From Magnaporthiopsis rhizophila (lineage: Eukaryota > Ascomycota > Sordariomycetes > Magnaporthales > Magnaporthaceae), in the NCBI GenBank assembly GCA_003049465.1, contig PYSS01000042.1, positions 186,001 through 250,000 of the forward strand: a stretch of 64,000 nt of DNA. Direction: 5' to 3'. A model generated the notes under the pieces. The model had not been told where the DNA came from, ran no database searches, and saw nothing but the letters and a program-made list of their open reading frames with translations. A program made the translations under genes and the position numbers. Below, piece by piece: positions 46,811-56,354 of this stretch (position 1 is its first letter; every line of letters starts with the position of its first letter).

Positions 46811-49742
46811 CTGCCGAGTGTGCAGCATGTTTTTTCTATCCCCTACTAGGTGTAGCCGGGTGTGAACAAGGCGAGGGAAAGGGATCCGGGACCAGATTAG
46901 GGCGAAAACAGGCCACGGGGATGACGCTACCCCGAATTATAGCCTCAAGCTGTGGATGAAGAAAGGCAGCAAGCACGGCGTTACATCAGCCCCTAAAAGA
47001 GCCGCTAAATTCGCCTGGACACGCTGGAGCCCCTGAACTGCCAGCCCAGGTCCAGAACATAGTGGGGCCGATCTCCGCAGGTGATATCATTCGTCCCGCC
47101 CCTATTGCCCCACAAAACGGCGCGCGCGGTTTGATTGGTGCGCGACCTCGCAGCCTCGACAGCTTCGACGATTCATAAACGCACCGCCGACCCAACAAGC
47201 AGCCTCCCTCGTCGCCACGAAAGGAACTCTGGCCGACATCCCTCAGTCACGAATGCGTACCACGCGTCTGGTTCCTCTCTTCTGCTCTGGTCACCAGTTG
47301 CTTTCCCCCTGGTGCTGCCGGCCGAAAAGGTGGCTCACCCGGGCGCGCCGAAAACGCAACCCCGACACACGACGCAGGCCACAGCCAGACTCAGCACCAG
47401 ACACGCACATGCTAATCAAGGCAGTTCCGCAAACTAGAGCGACCCTACGACGACTTCACGAACTGTCCTTCCTCGCCAGCAGTCTGGCAAACCGCGCCAC
47501 CGCTTCCGCACTTCCGAGACGATGCTCCCGAACCAAGCCTCCCTAAACGAACGGACGCCGACGACGGCCATCCATTAAGCCCCTGGGCTGTCTAAGCTTC
47601 CACATCCTCCCAAAAGGGCAGCCAGCGAGGCTCGCGCATAGCTAGAAGCTGGCGGCGGGTACGGACGCCGTGGTGGTGTTTACCCGGAGGTGAATCTCAT
47701 CGACAAGACAAGACTGCCTAGTGCTGGAAACAAGCGAGTGCGCTGCTGGGCTTTGTGGGGGAAAGGGGACTCCTGCGGCGCCGTCCGGCCCAACTCCATG
47801 CCCCAGGTCAAGACCTGGCATTTGGTACTGAGTCTTGGCTGTCTCGCCTAGGCAGCGGACCCTTGCGGTTCCAGCCCAGCTTATAACAGCTGGTAACCCC
47901 GTGGCAGCTGGCTAGCCACATCGCGGCCAGCATCGTGGTGCCCACGGTGATGGTTTCGAAGCTGAACAGGACCACGCAGACGGCACCTTGGGGATATGGA
48001 CTGGTGTTTAACGCCCAGGGCAGCATCGCGGGCACGTAAGCGCTGAAGGCATTCGGGTAGGCGAGAGGAAGCGAACCGAAAAGTCGGACTCGGATCCCGG
48101 GAGGAAAAAAAAACACCATCAACGAGCCCCTTGGGGGCCAGGGCCTGAACGACTCGGCCAAATTTGGCACGGCACCCAAGGAGAGGAGAGCATAGTTTGT
48201 CGTAAGAGCGCCGAGGCTATGAAGGCGGCAGCGCGGGCTAAAATTGCTGCGCTGACCCCCGGTGTACCCGGAATGCCCACGTGTGCTCGGTGCCTCGCTA
48301 GGGCCGGCACTTCACCCGCCTCAGCTATCGCGATCCCGGACAACTGTATGACCAGGAACCTGGGCGCAGTGGGCGGCGGGGGGACGGGACCTGGGCGGGT
48401 ACGGGGTTGGAGGCGCGAGAGTCGCTTTAAAGGCTCAGTGTATTCCGACATGCGACGAATCCACCGTCCACACCCGTCTCTCCACCATGGATGGCTGCCC
48501 TGGTTCGTGACATTGGAACATGTGCTGCTTTTGGGCCGTTCTTAGTCGTAGGCAAGCGTCGGGACAAGATCGATGAATAAATCCGTGGTCTACGGGGCGC
48601 GACAGGCAGCATATGGCCAGGCGCAGTCGGCAGCTTTGACGCATGCAGTTAAAGCTTAGCACAAAAGCGTGCAATCAGCCCGCGAGTTTTTCCCCGGCAG
48701 AGAATTTTGCGATGACAGCCCTTCCAGTCAACATGAACTTCGATAGCCTTGTGGCTTTCCATCCCCGTTGGCGATGCTTAAACTGTTATCAGCTGGTGCT
48801 TCGAAGTCACCGCGCCTGCCAATGACAGGAGAATAAGGAGGCCCACAGTTTGCTTGGAAAGAAAGGAGAGAGAAGTAAAATGTCGCCCGGGGTGCCCTCC
48901 GCGGAGCCTCCCCGGACATGTAACGTCTCAACCATTTGCGCGGTGCGGTGGTGGGGTGGATAGGTAGGGACGGGGGTCAGCAGGCCATACAGTCAAGGCC
49001 ACAAGTGCCTCTCTCCGGCCACACATGCGCCACTAGGCACCACTGCCAGTAAAGGAGGGTGGCAGGAGACCGTGACCGATGGGTGGCCAAAAAAAAAAAA
49101 AAAAAAAAAAGAAACTGCCGGCTACATAGTATAGATATCAGCGATTACTACACGCCAACAGCAAACGGGGAACCTAGGCGGAGATGGAGGGCCAGTGGCT
49201 GACAGCCAGTGTTGGAAACAATAAGCAGGTGCAGGTGTGAGCCAAGGGAGCGTCACGAGCGACAACCGCACCTCTCAGCTCGCCTGTCCACCTGTCTGCC
49301 GCCGCCGCCCAGGCTGCTCTGCTTCAGCTCAAGCCCGGCGCTTAATATCTGACACCACACATTTGGCCCCCTCGGCGCCCACTCCATGGCTATCGCACGG
49401 CCCAGAGCGAATCGTTTACCCCGCGCGGGAGGGATATATAGGGGCCAGCCGCGCCACCAGCCTGCAGTCGGGGCTGAAAAGAGGCATCATTGGCTACATT
49501 TCTGGTCGTATTCATTTAATTTGCCATGCATCAACTCGGCTGGTGGTGTGCTGGCACACTTGCTACCAAGGTGCCGGCCTTCCCTGGAACCGCGGCCCCA
49601 TACGCACGACACCCAAAGGCCTAGATTCACCAAACACAACTGGCAGTAGACAAAAGCCTTTGGGTTGGGCAGATCGCCCTCCGTGCATCTCCGCGCTGCG
49701 CAACACACGGGGACAAACACACCGAAAGAGCACGCTCCAAAG
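46811..49742. other. 2.9 kb without a recognisable gene
   Basis: I see only short mutually overlapping frames. An A22 tract occupies 49089-49110. The right end should contain the promoter of the membrane-protein gene at 49743. Confidence 0.4.
49089..49110. repeat. A22 homopolymer
   Basis: Twenty-two consecutive A on the plus strand. It could be the tail of a reverse-transcribed insertion, but no target-site duplication or element body is evident next to it. Confidence 0.9.
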
Positions 49743-50829
49743 ATGGCAGCCACGATCACCACCCGTCCGCCTGAGGTTAACACAGGAGTTACCACGTTCT
49801 GGCTGCCCATGTCGACACCGTGGCCCTCTAGTCCTGGCTGCGAGTCGTCCTTCTTTGTTTATCACAGGAGCTACATAGCTGCATGGTATCCCAGCAAGGC
49901 CAGGCTGTCGTTCTTGTAAGTCAAGTACCTTGTGGTCCTCGAAACACGATAATAAAAAACTGAGAAAAATAAATCAGGGAGGAAACACGAAATGGCTCCT
50001 GCCAGCCACCGCAGGTTACGGCGTGGTGGAATCAGGATACTTCTGCCACTACTGGATCAAAAACGACAACGACCAGTCTCGGCCCTATTGTCTGTCCCCA
50101 GGCCTACCAAACCGCCTCTATGAGCATGAAGGATAATAGCAGCACTTTGATTTTTTGTTGTCCTAGGTTGGTTTACACGGCCGGCTTCGCATGTTCGAAT
50201 GAATAGACTAACGGGTTCGAAGCTTTTACTCCCTCCGGAGAACCTCTATAGTCGCATTCACCGGTGAATGTGTGTCGACGCTTAGACCCGGCCAAGTTAT
50301 CACAGTGGCTGATCTACCCTCGTCCTACCCTACGACTATGACTTCAGCAGTCACGAATATTACAATCGTGTACGGCATCCCGGTTAATGGCTGGGCATTC
50401 CAAACCAGCTCTCCTCCCACTTCCCGCACCGACTCGCCGTCAGCCTCCAGCGCAGGGCCCACAGTCGACAACGCCATCTTCGTCCTCGTCTTCAGCGTCT
50501 TCGGCGGCTGTGTCGTCTTGGGCTTCTGCGTCGCCGTCGCCGCCGTACTGGGCCGACAGGCGTGGAAAAAGCGCGAGGGATTGAGAGAAAGAGTTAGGGA
50601 CCCACGCGGCGACGACAGCCGCTCTACGGCCTTCAACGTAGACGATACCGAAACGGTCCCGGAACAGAAGGATGGAAACCTATTTGTGCGGGCATGGGTG
50701 CACGGAGTGGCGGGGAGCACGCAGCTGTCCGGGAACGAGAGCAGGACTCTGGGCGGGGCGCCAGCCACGTCCGCGAGCGGGAGCGGCCTGACTGGCACGA
50801 CCACCCGCCTGACGAACGCCGAGTGCTGA
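49743..50829 (+). CDS. single-pass membrane protein with extracellular Cys-containing domain
   Basis: I read three exons: 49743-49915, 49978-50166 and 50223-50829, giving 322 residues. The first intron is GTAAGT...CAG. The second has an unusual GTTGGT donor but a good GACTAAC branch site and an AAG acceptor. The joins restore a known ascomycete pattern: TTFWLPMSTPWPSSPGC, SLGPIVCPQAYQTAS, FCCPS|FYSL and GECVSTLRPGQVITVADLP. The extracellular part is Ser/Thr-rich before one membrane span (NAIFVLVFSVFGGCVVLGFC), followed by a basic stop-transfer segment (RQAWKKREGLRERVR) and a polar cytosolic tail. Related proteins are numerous in ascomycetes and lack known function; a cell-wall or surface sensor role is only a guess. 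No classical signal peptide is seen. Confidence 0.7.
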
Positions 50830-50895
50830 CGGAAGTGGTGTCCGACGGTAAAGATGGGGACCAGTCGAAGCCTAGGACCTGATTGTCCATTGCCT

Positions 50896-51813
50896 TTACA
50901 ATACATTTGATTCCCCAAGTCGGATACGTTCCAAATCTACCTCCCCTGCCCCCGCTGGGGTGTGGAAAGACGAAGAAACTGCCCCCGTCACGGTTACGCT
51001 GTTCAGCCAGTCTTTCTGCGTCTTCTCCAACACTGCTTCCTCTTTTCGGCCCGAGCTAAAGAAGCCGACCTTGCCCCGGTCGATCAGCTTGGCCAGCACA
51101 CACGACTTGGGCTTGCCGCCTCGGTGCAGGCCGACATCGTTGACAAAGTTCCACAGTACGGCACACTCGGCTGAGCACCGGCACCCGACCCAGGTACCGA
51201 AACCTTTAAGCTGTGAGCGCCGCGACCGGCTGACGCCGACTTGCTTTTCGTCGTCCAGCGGCCGCAAGTGCCTTCTGTACCGCTCCAGGTGTAACATGTA
51301 GAGCGCCGCCATAGCGAGGCCCTTGGGATGGCTCGAGCTGGTGATGTCCCCCGGGTTGCGGAGCAGGCGACTCCACGTCGATTCGACGGTGCTGGGTTCC
51401 GTCACCGTGTCGTTGAACTGGGCGGCAAAGCTGGTGTCTGCGCATCACAAAAAGATTAGAACCCCAAGGACAGCCTAGGAAAAAAAAAAAAAAAAAAAAG
51501 TACTCAAAGGCCTGCATTGGCGAGGCAGCATGAGGAACGGCTGACGAAATCGCAAACTCACAGTCTACCCAGCCGCTATCGGGATCCTTGCATTCCTCGT
51601 ATATTGTTTCGTATATCTCGTACGCGGGCAGCGTCAGGTACCGCCAGTAGGAGCTCGCGTCGGGGAGAATGTGATCCTGACTGTTGGTTAGGGCATAAAA
51701 GAGGCCTAATTTTGGAACGGCCGCCGCTGCCCAACGTTAAGTTCAAACCCCCACAATATATGATGAAAAGTAAAGTTATAGCCTCACCTGTTGGCGGTAT
51801 CGGCGGCGGCCAT
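50896..51813 (-). CDS. hypothetical protein next to the subtilase gene
   Basis: I read three exons: 51813-51788, 51680-51562 and 51437-50896, giving 228 residues. Introns are GTGAGG...ACAG (with CTAACCAACAG) and GTGAGT...GCAG; the latter contains a 20-base A/T homopolymer. The total length is in frame. Residues 15-100 hold conserved-looking text: YWRYLTLPAYEIYETIYEEC, GWVDYTSFAAQF and PSTVESTWSRLLRNPG, then LAMAALYMLHLERYRRHL. A Cys pair (GCRCSAEC) sits around residue 135. There is no signal peptide or membrane span. I do not recognise the family. It starts about 90 bp past the subtilase stop on the same strand, so it may be part of the same functional unit. Confidence 0.6.
51480..51499. repeat. 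A20 homopolymer inside an intron
   Basis: Twenty A on the plus strand, T on the coding strand, within the second intron of the 228-residue gene, about 43 bp upstream of its acceptor. The pyrimidine run is on the sense strand. Confidence 0.85.
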
Positions 51814-51904
51814 ATTTCTTGCCGTAAATAAGGCACGGAAAGAGCGCGAGAAACCGTTGGTTGCGGACACGGAGGAGTTGTTAAAGCTGGCCAGTTTGTA
51901 AGTC

Positions 51905-53220
51905 TTATACACAGTTAAAAATAGCGGGAAGCCAGCAATGAGGGATGAGCGGCTTACCTCGTTCGCTTTTAGGGGCGGGCGCGCCGTACTTGTCGCGCAG
52001 CATACGTCGGACCCAATAGGCAATCTCCAGCCGGTTCTCGCCTTCGAGGAACTTGGGGTTAATAACCATGTAGCCGCCGCGTTCGTGGGATGCTTTTTCC
52101 AGTATTGTCCTCACGCCCTCGCTTTTGCGAATCTTGGGTAGGTAATGCTCGAAAATATGGCGGGCTTCGGGCAGTCCGGGATTTATAGCCACCTCGAGCA
52201 GGAGCGAGACGACGGCGGCGGCGATGGGTGTGGCCATGGAAGTGCCTGACATGCTCCTGGTCTCCTTATGCTTCGGCTTCGGGGTTGGCTGCTGCGAGGA
52301 GATCCAGGCCGAGCGCACGTTCTCGCCTAGGATGGCCAAGTTTTTACGGGCCTGCGCCAACGGGTTAAATGTGGAGGGTATACCATCGCCCGTGGCCGAG
52401 TTAACGCATACGACGCCATCCACCCAGGCCGGAAACGCGATCTCTCTGCGCGCGCCGCTGTTCGAGGCAGCGGCAAATATGATTTTGCCGTGGTTCAGGG
52501 CCTTGCGTAACGCCGCCTCGACCGGCTCGATCTGCTTTTGGAATCCGAACGACATGGTAATAATATCGACATCCCAACCGGCCGTGTCTATCGTCTTGGG
52601 CGTGCAGGCTCGCTCGATGGCCTAAGCCGGTGTGTAAGCAAAAGTGGCCCGCCGGGCCGTATTTACCGACGGTGCAAAACATGGTATACATGCCTTGGTT
52701 ACCGCCTCGGCGTCCAGTCCTGTGTCAAAGTCCTTGGCGACACGGGCAACGTAGATATCTACAGCCGGGGCAACTCGTCGCAGCAGGCCGGCACAATGCG
52801 AGCCGTGACCGCATTCGTCGTGGGCTACCGTTTGGGAGGGATCCTCGCGGAGGAAATCCTCACGCTGCTTGATGCGCCGTTTGGCTTCCGGATTGTTAAA
52901 AATTTCGTTTGTCATATCTATCCCCGTGTCCAGTATGGCAATTTTAACGCGCTTAAACCTCCCGATTCGCTGCTCGTCAAGCTTCTCGTTAATGTCAGTC
53001 AGAATGTCAAACCACCCCTCGGCGCTACAATTATAAATTACACGTTAGCGAATGCTGCAGGGTGTGAATGAAGAGTCCGCCCCGGCGCTTACGTTTCGTC
53101 TTCCTCGAGGCCATCTTTGGCGTCGAAGAGCTCCCGCCTGTCCCCTACGAAAGTTAGAATGCCTTGATGAGTGGCTGGTATAAAGCGGAGGAGGCACGTA
53201 CTCGGCGTTTTCAATTCCAT
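51905..53220 (-). CDS. intracellular subtilisin-like serine protease (S8)
   Basis: Four exons, 53220-53202, 53144-53093, 53024-52694 and 52621-51905, give 372 residues. Introns 1 and 2 are GTACGT...GTAG (with CTAAC) and GTAAGC...GTAG. Intron 3 reads GCATGT...TTAG, a GC-AG intron; the family sequence (EAVTK|AIERACTP) needs this join. The catalytic triad is complete: Asp56 (AILDTGID), His97 (CGHGSHCAGLL) and Ser262 (SGTSMATPIAAA), with oxyanion Asn188 (AAASNSG). There is no signal peptide and only a short acidic N terminus in place of a prodomain, so it should act in the cytosol. Subtilases of this kind occur as effector domains in fungal recognition systems. It is divergent from the gene at 53694. 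Confidence 0.85.
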
Positions 53221-53693
53221 GGTAATTAGCTAAGCGCTATTCGCACCCGCAACATGACGTGGCGATACCCAGCCAAAGGCGGGATCAGCCGGCGAGGAGA
53301 AAGCAGCGATCAAGAATGCAAGGTGCGAAAGCGCAGGTGCCGGAAGCGAGTACGGCGGGGAATGCGGCTTAAATTACGCCCGGCCAAAACGGGGGCGGGG
53401 GAATTTGCTGGTGCGGGCTGCGGCTGAGTTTGTCCACTGCAATGCGAGCGAATATTCTTCCTGTGGCGTTTGCGGCGCCCTCCGCGTGACGGCAACAACC
53501 GGATTTCCCTTATGCGGCTGTGGCCCGGGCACCCTACCCGGTAGCCGTATGGGAATATTATAAACTAACTGAGGTGGGCGGAGCTCGTGTCTGGGCACTC
53601 ACTCGTCCGGTGGACTTCGTGAAAGTGCAAAGCCCTCCTGTTCCCAGTCGTCTACCTAAAGACCTGGACAGGGCAACAAGATCCGAAACGACG
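53221..53693. promoter_or_regulatory. divergent promoter of the subtilase and its partner
   Basis: This 473-bp gap separates the minus-strand subtilase start from the plus-strand start at 53694, so both promoters must lie here. A TATAAAC occurs near 53559-53565 on the plus strand, about 130 bp before the plus-strand gene. I saw no other element. Confidence 0.45.
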
Positions 53694-54587
53694 ATGCAGA
53701 AAACATACTTTCTAGCGCCGACGCGCGACAGCCGGCCGTCAGGCCCCATAGCCCTGGGAAACATCATCGAGTCGCCGCGGACGCCCGAGATAGCCCTCAA
53801 CAGCCGCGACTCCAAGACGCTACGCCGGATCGTGAGCCGGGCGGAGGCGATTGTGGAGCAGGGGGCCACGCGCAATCCGAGCAGCCGTGCCGGAGTTTCG
53901 TTGGGCGTGTGGAGCAGCTTCCTTTCCTTTACTGGCTTGGGCGGCGGCGTCGGCATGCAGTTCGAAAGCGGCGAGGCGGCCTTGTACCAGTTTCGCACGC
54001 TCACCTCGGTCACCATCAGCCCGGACATGGCCGATATCAAAGCCATCTTCGCCGAGCCTGAAGTGCAGGAGTCACTCCGGAGCAGCTGCTTCAACTCCAA
54101 CCTCTACATGATCACGGGTGTGCAAATCGCCAGCGGCACCGACTACGTGATCAAGGCGGCCAAGAGTCGCGGGCAGCACCTCAACCTCAGCGCAGACCTG
54201 ACGCCGCTGTGCGCTCCGGTGACGGTGGGTGCCGGCGGCCAAGCGGCGGCGGGGTCGGGCCAGGTCGTGGGCGGGCACATCGAGGACGACTTCGTCTTCT
54301 CGTACCGCCTGCGCGAGATCCTGTACAGGCGCAAAGTCATCAACAAGCTGCGAGACTACCGCAACGGCGATCTGTACTCCAAGGGCGGTGGGAGGCGAGA
54401 GAACAACCAGGCGGCGGCGACCAAGGCGGAAGGATCCTCGCAAGAGCACGAGGTTGAGGTGCTGGACCTGAAGCCCGAGGATCCTGACCTGCCCGACGTA
54501 TGGGACATGGATGCCGAAACGGCGTTCCAGGGGGAGGACGGGGATGCGGTTGTGTGCATCCACGTGGCTGGAGACGATGATCTCTAA
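53694..54587 (+). CDS. uncharacterised ascomycete protein, GPI-LG-II motif family
   Basis: The single exon encodes 297 residues from the ATG at 53694; a longer frame to 53520 has no better start. The N terminus reads KTYFLAPTRDSRPSGPIALG then NIIESP, the hallmark of a widespread fungal family. It is followed by GVWSSFLSFTGLGGGVGM, LYQFRTLTSVTISPDM, LYMITGVQIASGTDYVIK and DFVFSYRLREI. The strand-rich middle with alternating polar and hydrophobic residues suggests a beta-fold. The C-terminal 75 residues are charged and acidic (EDPDLPDVWDMDAE), probably disordered. No signal peptide or obvious transmembrane helix is seen. The function is not known to me. Divergent pairing with an intracellular protease invites the idea that it is that protease's substrate; this is inference. 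Confidence 0.8.
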   Translation: MQKTYFLAPTRDSRPSGPIALGNIIESPRTPEIALNSRDSKTLRRIVSRAEAIVEQGATRNPSSRAGVSLGVWSSFLSFTGLGGGVGMQFESGEAALYQFRTLTSVTISPDMADIKAIFAEPEVQESLRSSCFNSNLYMITGVQIASGTDYVIKAAKSRGQHLNLSADLTPLCAPVTVGAGGQAAAGSGQVVGGHIEDDFVFSYRLREILYRRKVINKLRDYRNGDLYSKGGGRRENNQAAATKAEGSSQEHEVEVLDLKPEDPDLPDVWDMDAETAFQGEDGDAVVCIHVAGDDDL

Positions 54588-54804
54588 TGTGAACCCGACA
54601 GGCCACACTCGCTGGGCAGCAGATGCTCGCCAGTAGCCACTTGTGCTCAAGGGGCTCACGCCCGAGGTTTTATAGCTTCTACCCCTTTAAGGGGCGTGCG
54701 TGAAATATCCCTGGATTAAATTGACGGCTGCGCTTTGGAAGGCAGTTTCCTCTAATATGCGGATGTCACCAGAGCAAACGAGCCAGATAAAATTCCAGTC
54801 TCCC

Positions 54805-55086
54805 CTAGGTACCCATAAAAGATCCATCGGGTCTATCCGTGGACCCCGCCTTCATGTGGAATGGCTTCCCGAGGCCTTGGAGGGCGAGCTTGGTGCAAAA
54901 CTTCAACATGAGTCCACAAACATCGGCCAACGCGCCCCGACTTCCTACCGCCTTGCTGGCGTCAAACTTCTTCTCCTTGGCCAGCTTCTTGGCGGCCACC
55001 TCCTCGGCGACTTTGACAATGTCCTCCCAATCGTCACTGGCTTCGCGTGCGTCCTGGACCATGTCCCACTCGTTTTTATCTGCCAT
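54805..55086 (-). CDS. small hypothetical acidic/helical protein
   Basis: The frame is 93 residues with strongly C- and G-ending codons, which supports coding. The sequence is helical and charged (DWEDIVKVAEEVAAKKLAKEKK) with three Cys around residues 57-64. It has no signal peptide. It may be a terminal exon or a complete small protein. It lies convergent to the gene ending at 54587. The family is not recognised. Confidence 0.5.
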   Translation of the reverse strand: MADKNEWDMVQDAREASDDWEDIVKVAEEVAAKKLAKEKKFDASKAVGSRGALADVCGLMLKFCTKLALQGLGKPFHMKAGSTDRPDGSFMGT

Positions 55087-56354
55087 GGTGCCGGATTTTC
55101 TAATGGCCGGGTGTGGTCGCAGGATGCTTATGCAGGCCTTAAGACGAGGTTAGACCCGGCCCAGATTGGGAATGGAAATAAAGAAAAAAAATACACTTAC
55201 TGCGCAAAAAGTAGCAGGCGAGGCGTGGATGACGAAAGGGCGTGAAAGGTCACTGTGGAAATGCCTAGACGGGAAAGCAGAGGCGGGAGATGGACTGCAA
55301 CGGGAAATAGCGCACTCCCGAGACTAGAAAGTCACCAAGCACCAAAGCACGGCGTGGAATAGGATTGCTAAATTCAGGGGGTGCACCGCTGTCTTTTCTG
55401 TAATGGATATCGACGCTGCTAGCAATGGTCGGCAGCTGAACCCGTGATCTGTCGTCGTGAAGCGAAGGCATCACCGGCATCACGCTTCTCAGGCCATATA
55501 AGCATAGGCATAGCCAGTGCAGGCATCCCCCGCCTTCAATCATCGGCCTATCTTCATTTCGACTTTTGAAAAGAATGATGGTCTGGTCTCGGTGCTTTCA
55601 TCTCGTCTGCAGTTGCCAAGAGTGAGGAGCTTCCAAATGCCGATTGGAAGTGGGGACGAGTGGCTGGAGCTGTGGCTCGGTGTCCCCACTGCCTTCATGC
55701 GACAACGCCCAGCCGCTGGATTGCGCAGGCAGCTTTTCAACGTCGACGCTTCCCAACCACCACCTCGCCGCTCCTCTCTTCGCACCTCCATCTCCCTCTG
55801 CTGTCGCCGAACAGCTTTGCTCTTCCACCTCTGTCTGTTCTTCTAGTGTGCGTCTGCATTTAATCAACCAAATCTGCCCAAAAACGCGCGCCAACCGCTA
55901 CCCTCGTCGGGGCGCCGATGTCCTTCAGCATGGCAACCACCACGAGCGAAGTCGCCCATCGGTCGAACTGTGCAAGACGAGAGTATCGCCGCCTCCTCCC
56001 TTACTACTAGTGACTAGCCTGCCGGTCGGCCACAACGAAGCCGCCGACCATAAACCCCGCCCAAGAACGCCGCTGCCCTGTTGCCTGTCACCTTCCCACC
56101 ACCGATCAGTCGATCGCCGTGAGTAACGGCTCCTTTATGCGCGACTACACGTGCCGAGCGCCGAACGGTCCGACCGTCACGCGGCAATACTACGACAGCC
56201 GCAGCCGACGCGGGACAGACGTCCGCCAAGCAAGAAAGACGGCGCGGCTCGAAAAGGCGCTGTTGGAGCACAACCTGTAAAATACGGCCAGATTTTCCGG
56301 ATCCCGAAACCTGGGCCTTGTCACTCCAACCCAGCTCAATAACAAGTCGTTAAA
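55087..56354. other. intergenic, probable HET promoter and leader
   Basis: No gene is supported. Stretches rich in CT and CCACC at about 55740-55860 and 56080-56110 resemble ascomycete promoter or 5' leader DNA, consistent with the HET gene starting at 56355. Confidence 0.4.

Noticed and set aside
49089..49110. A22 tract as the tail of a retroposed gene
   Set aside because: No intronless coding body or target-site duplication could be found upstream, so it is listed only as a homopolymer.
54072..54659. Minus-strand 195-codon frame over the 297-residue protein gene
   Set aside because: This is a shadow of the plus-strand gene; there is no motif and it lacks a good start.
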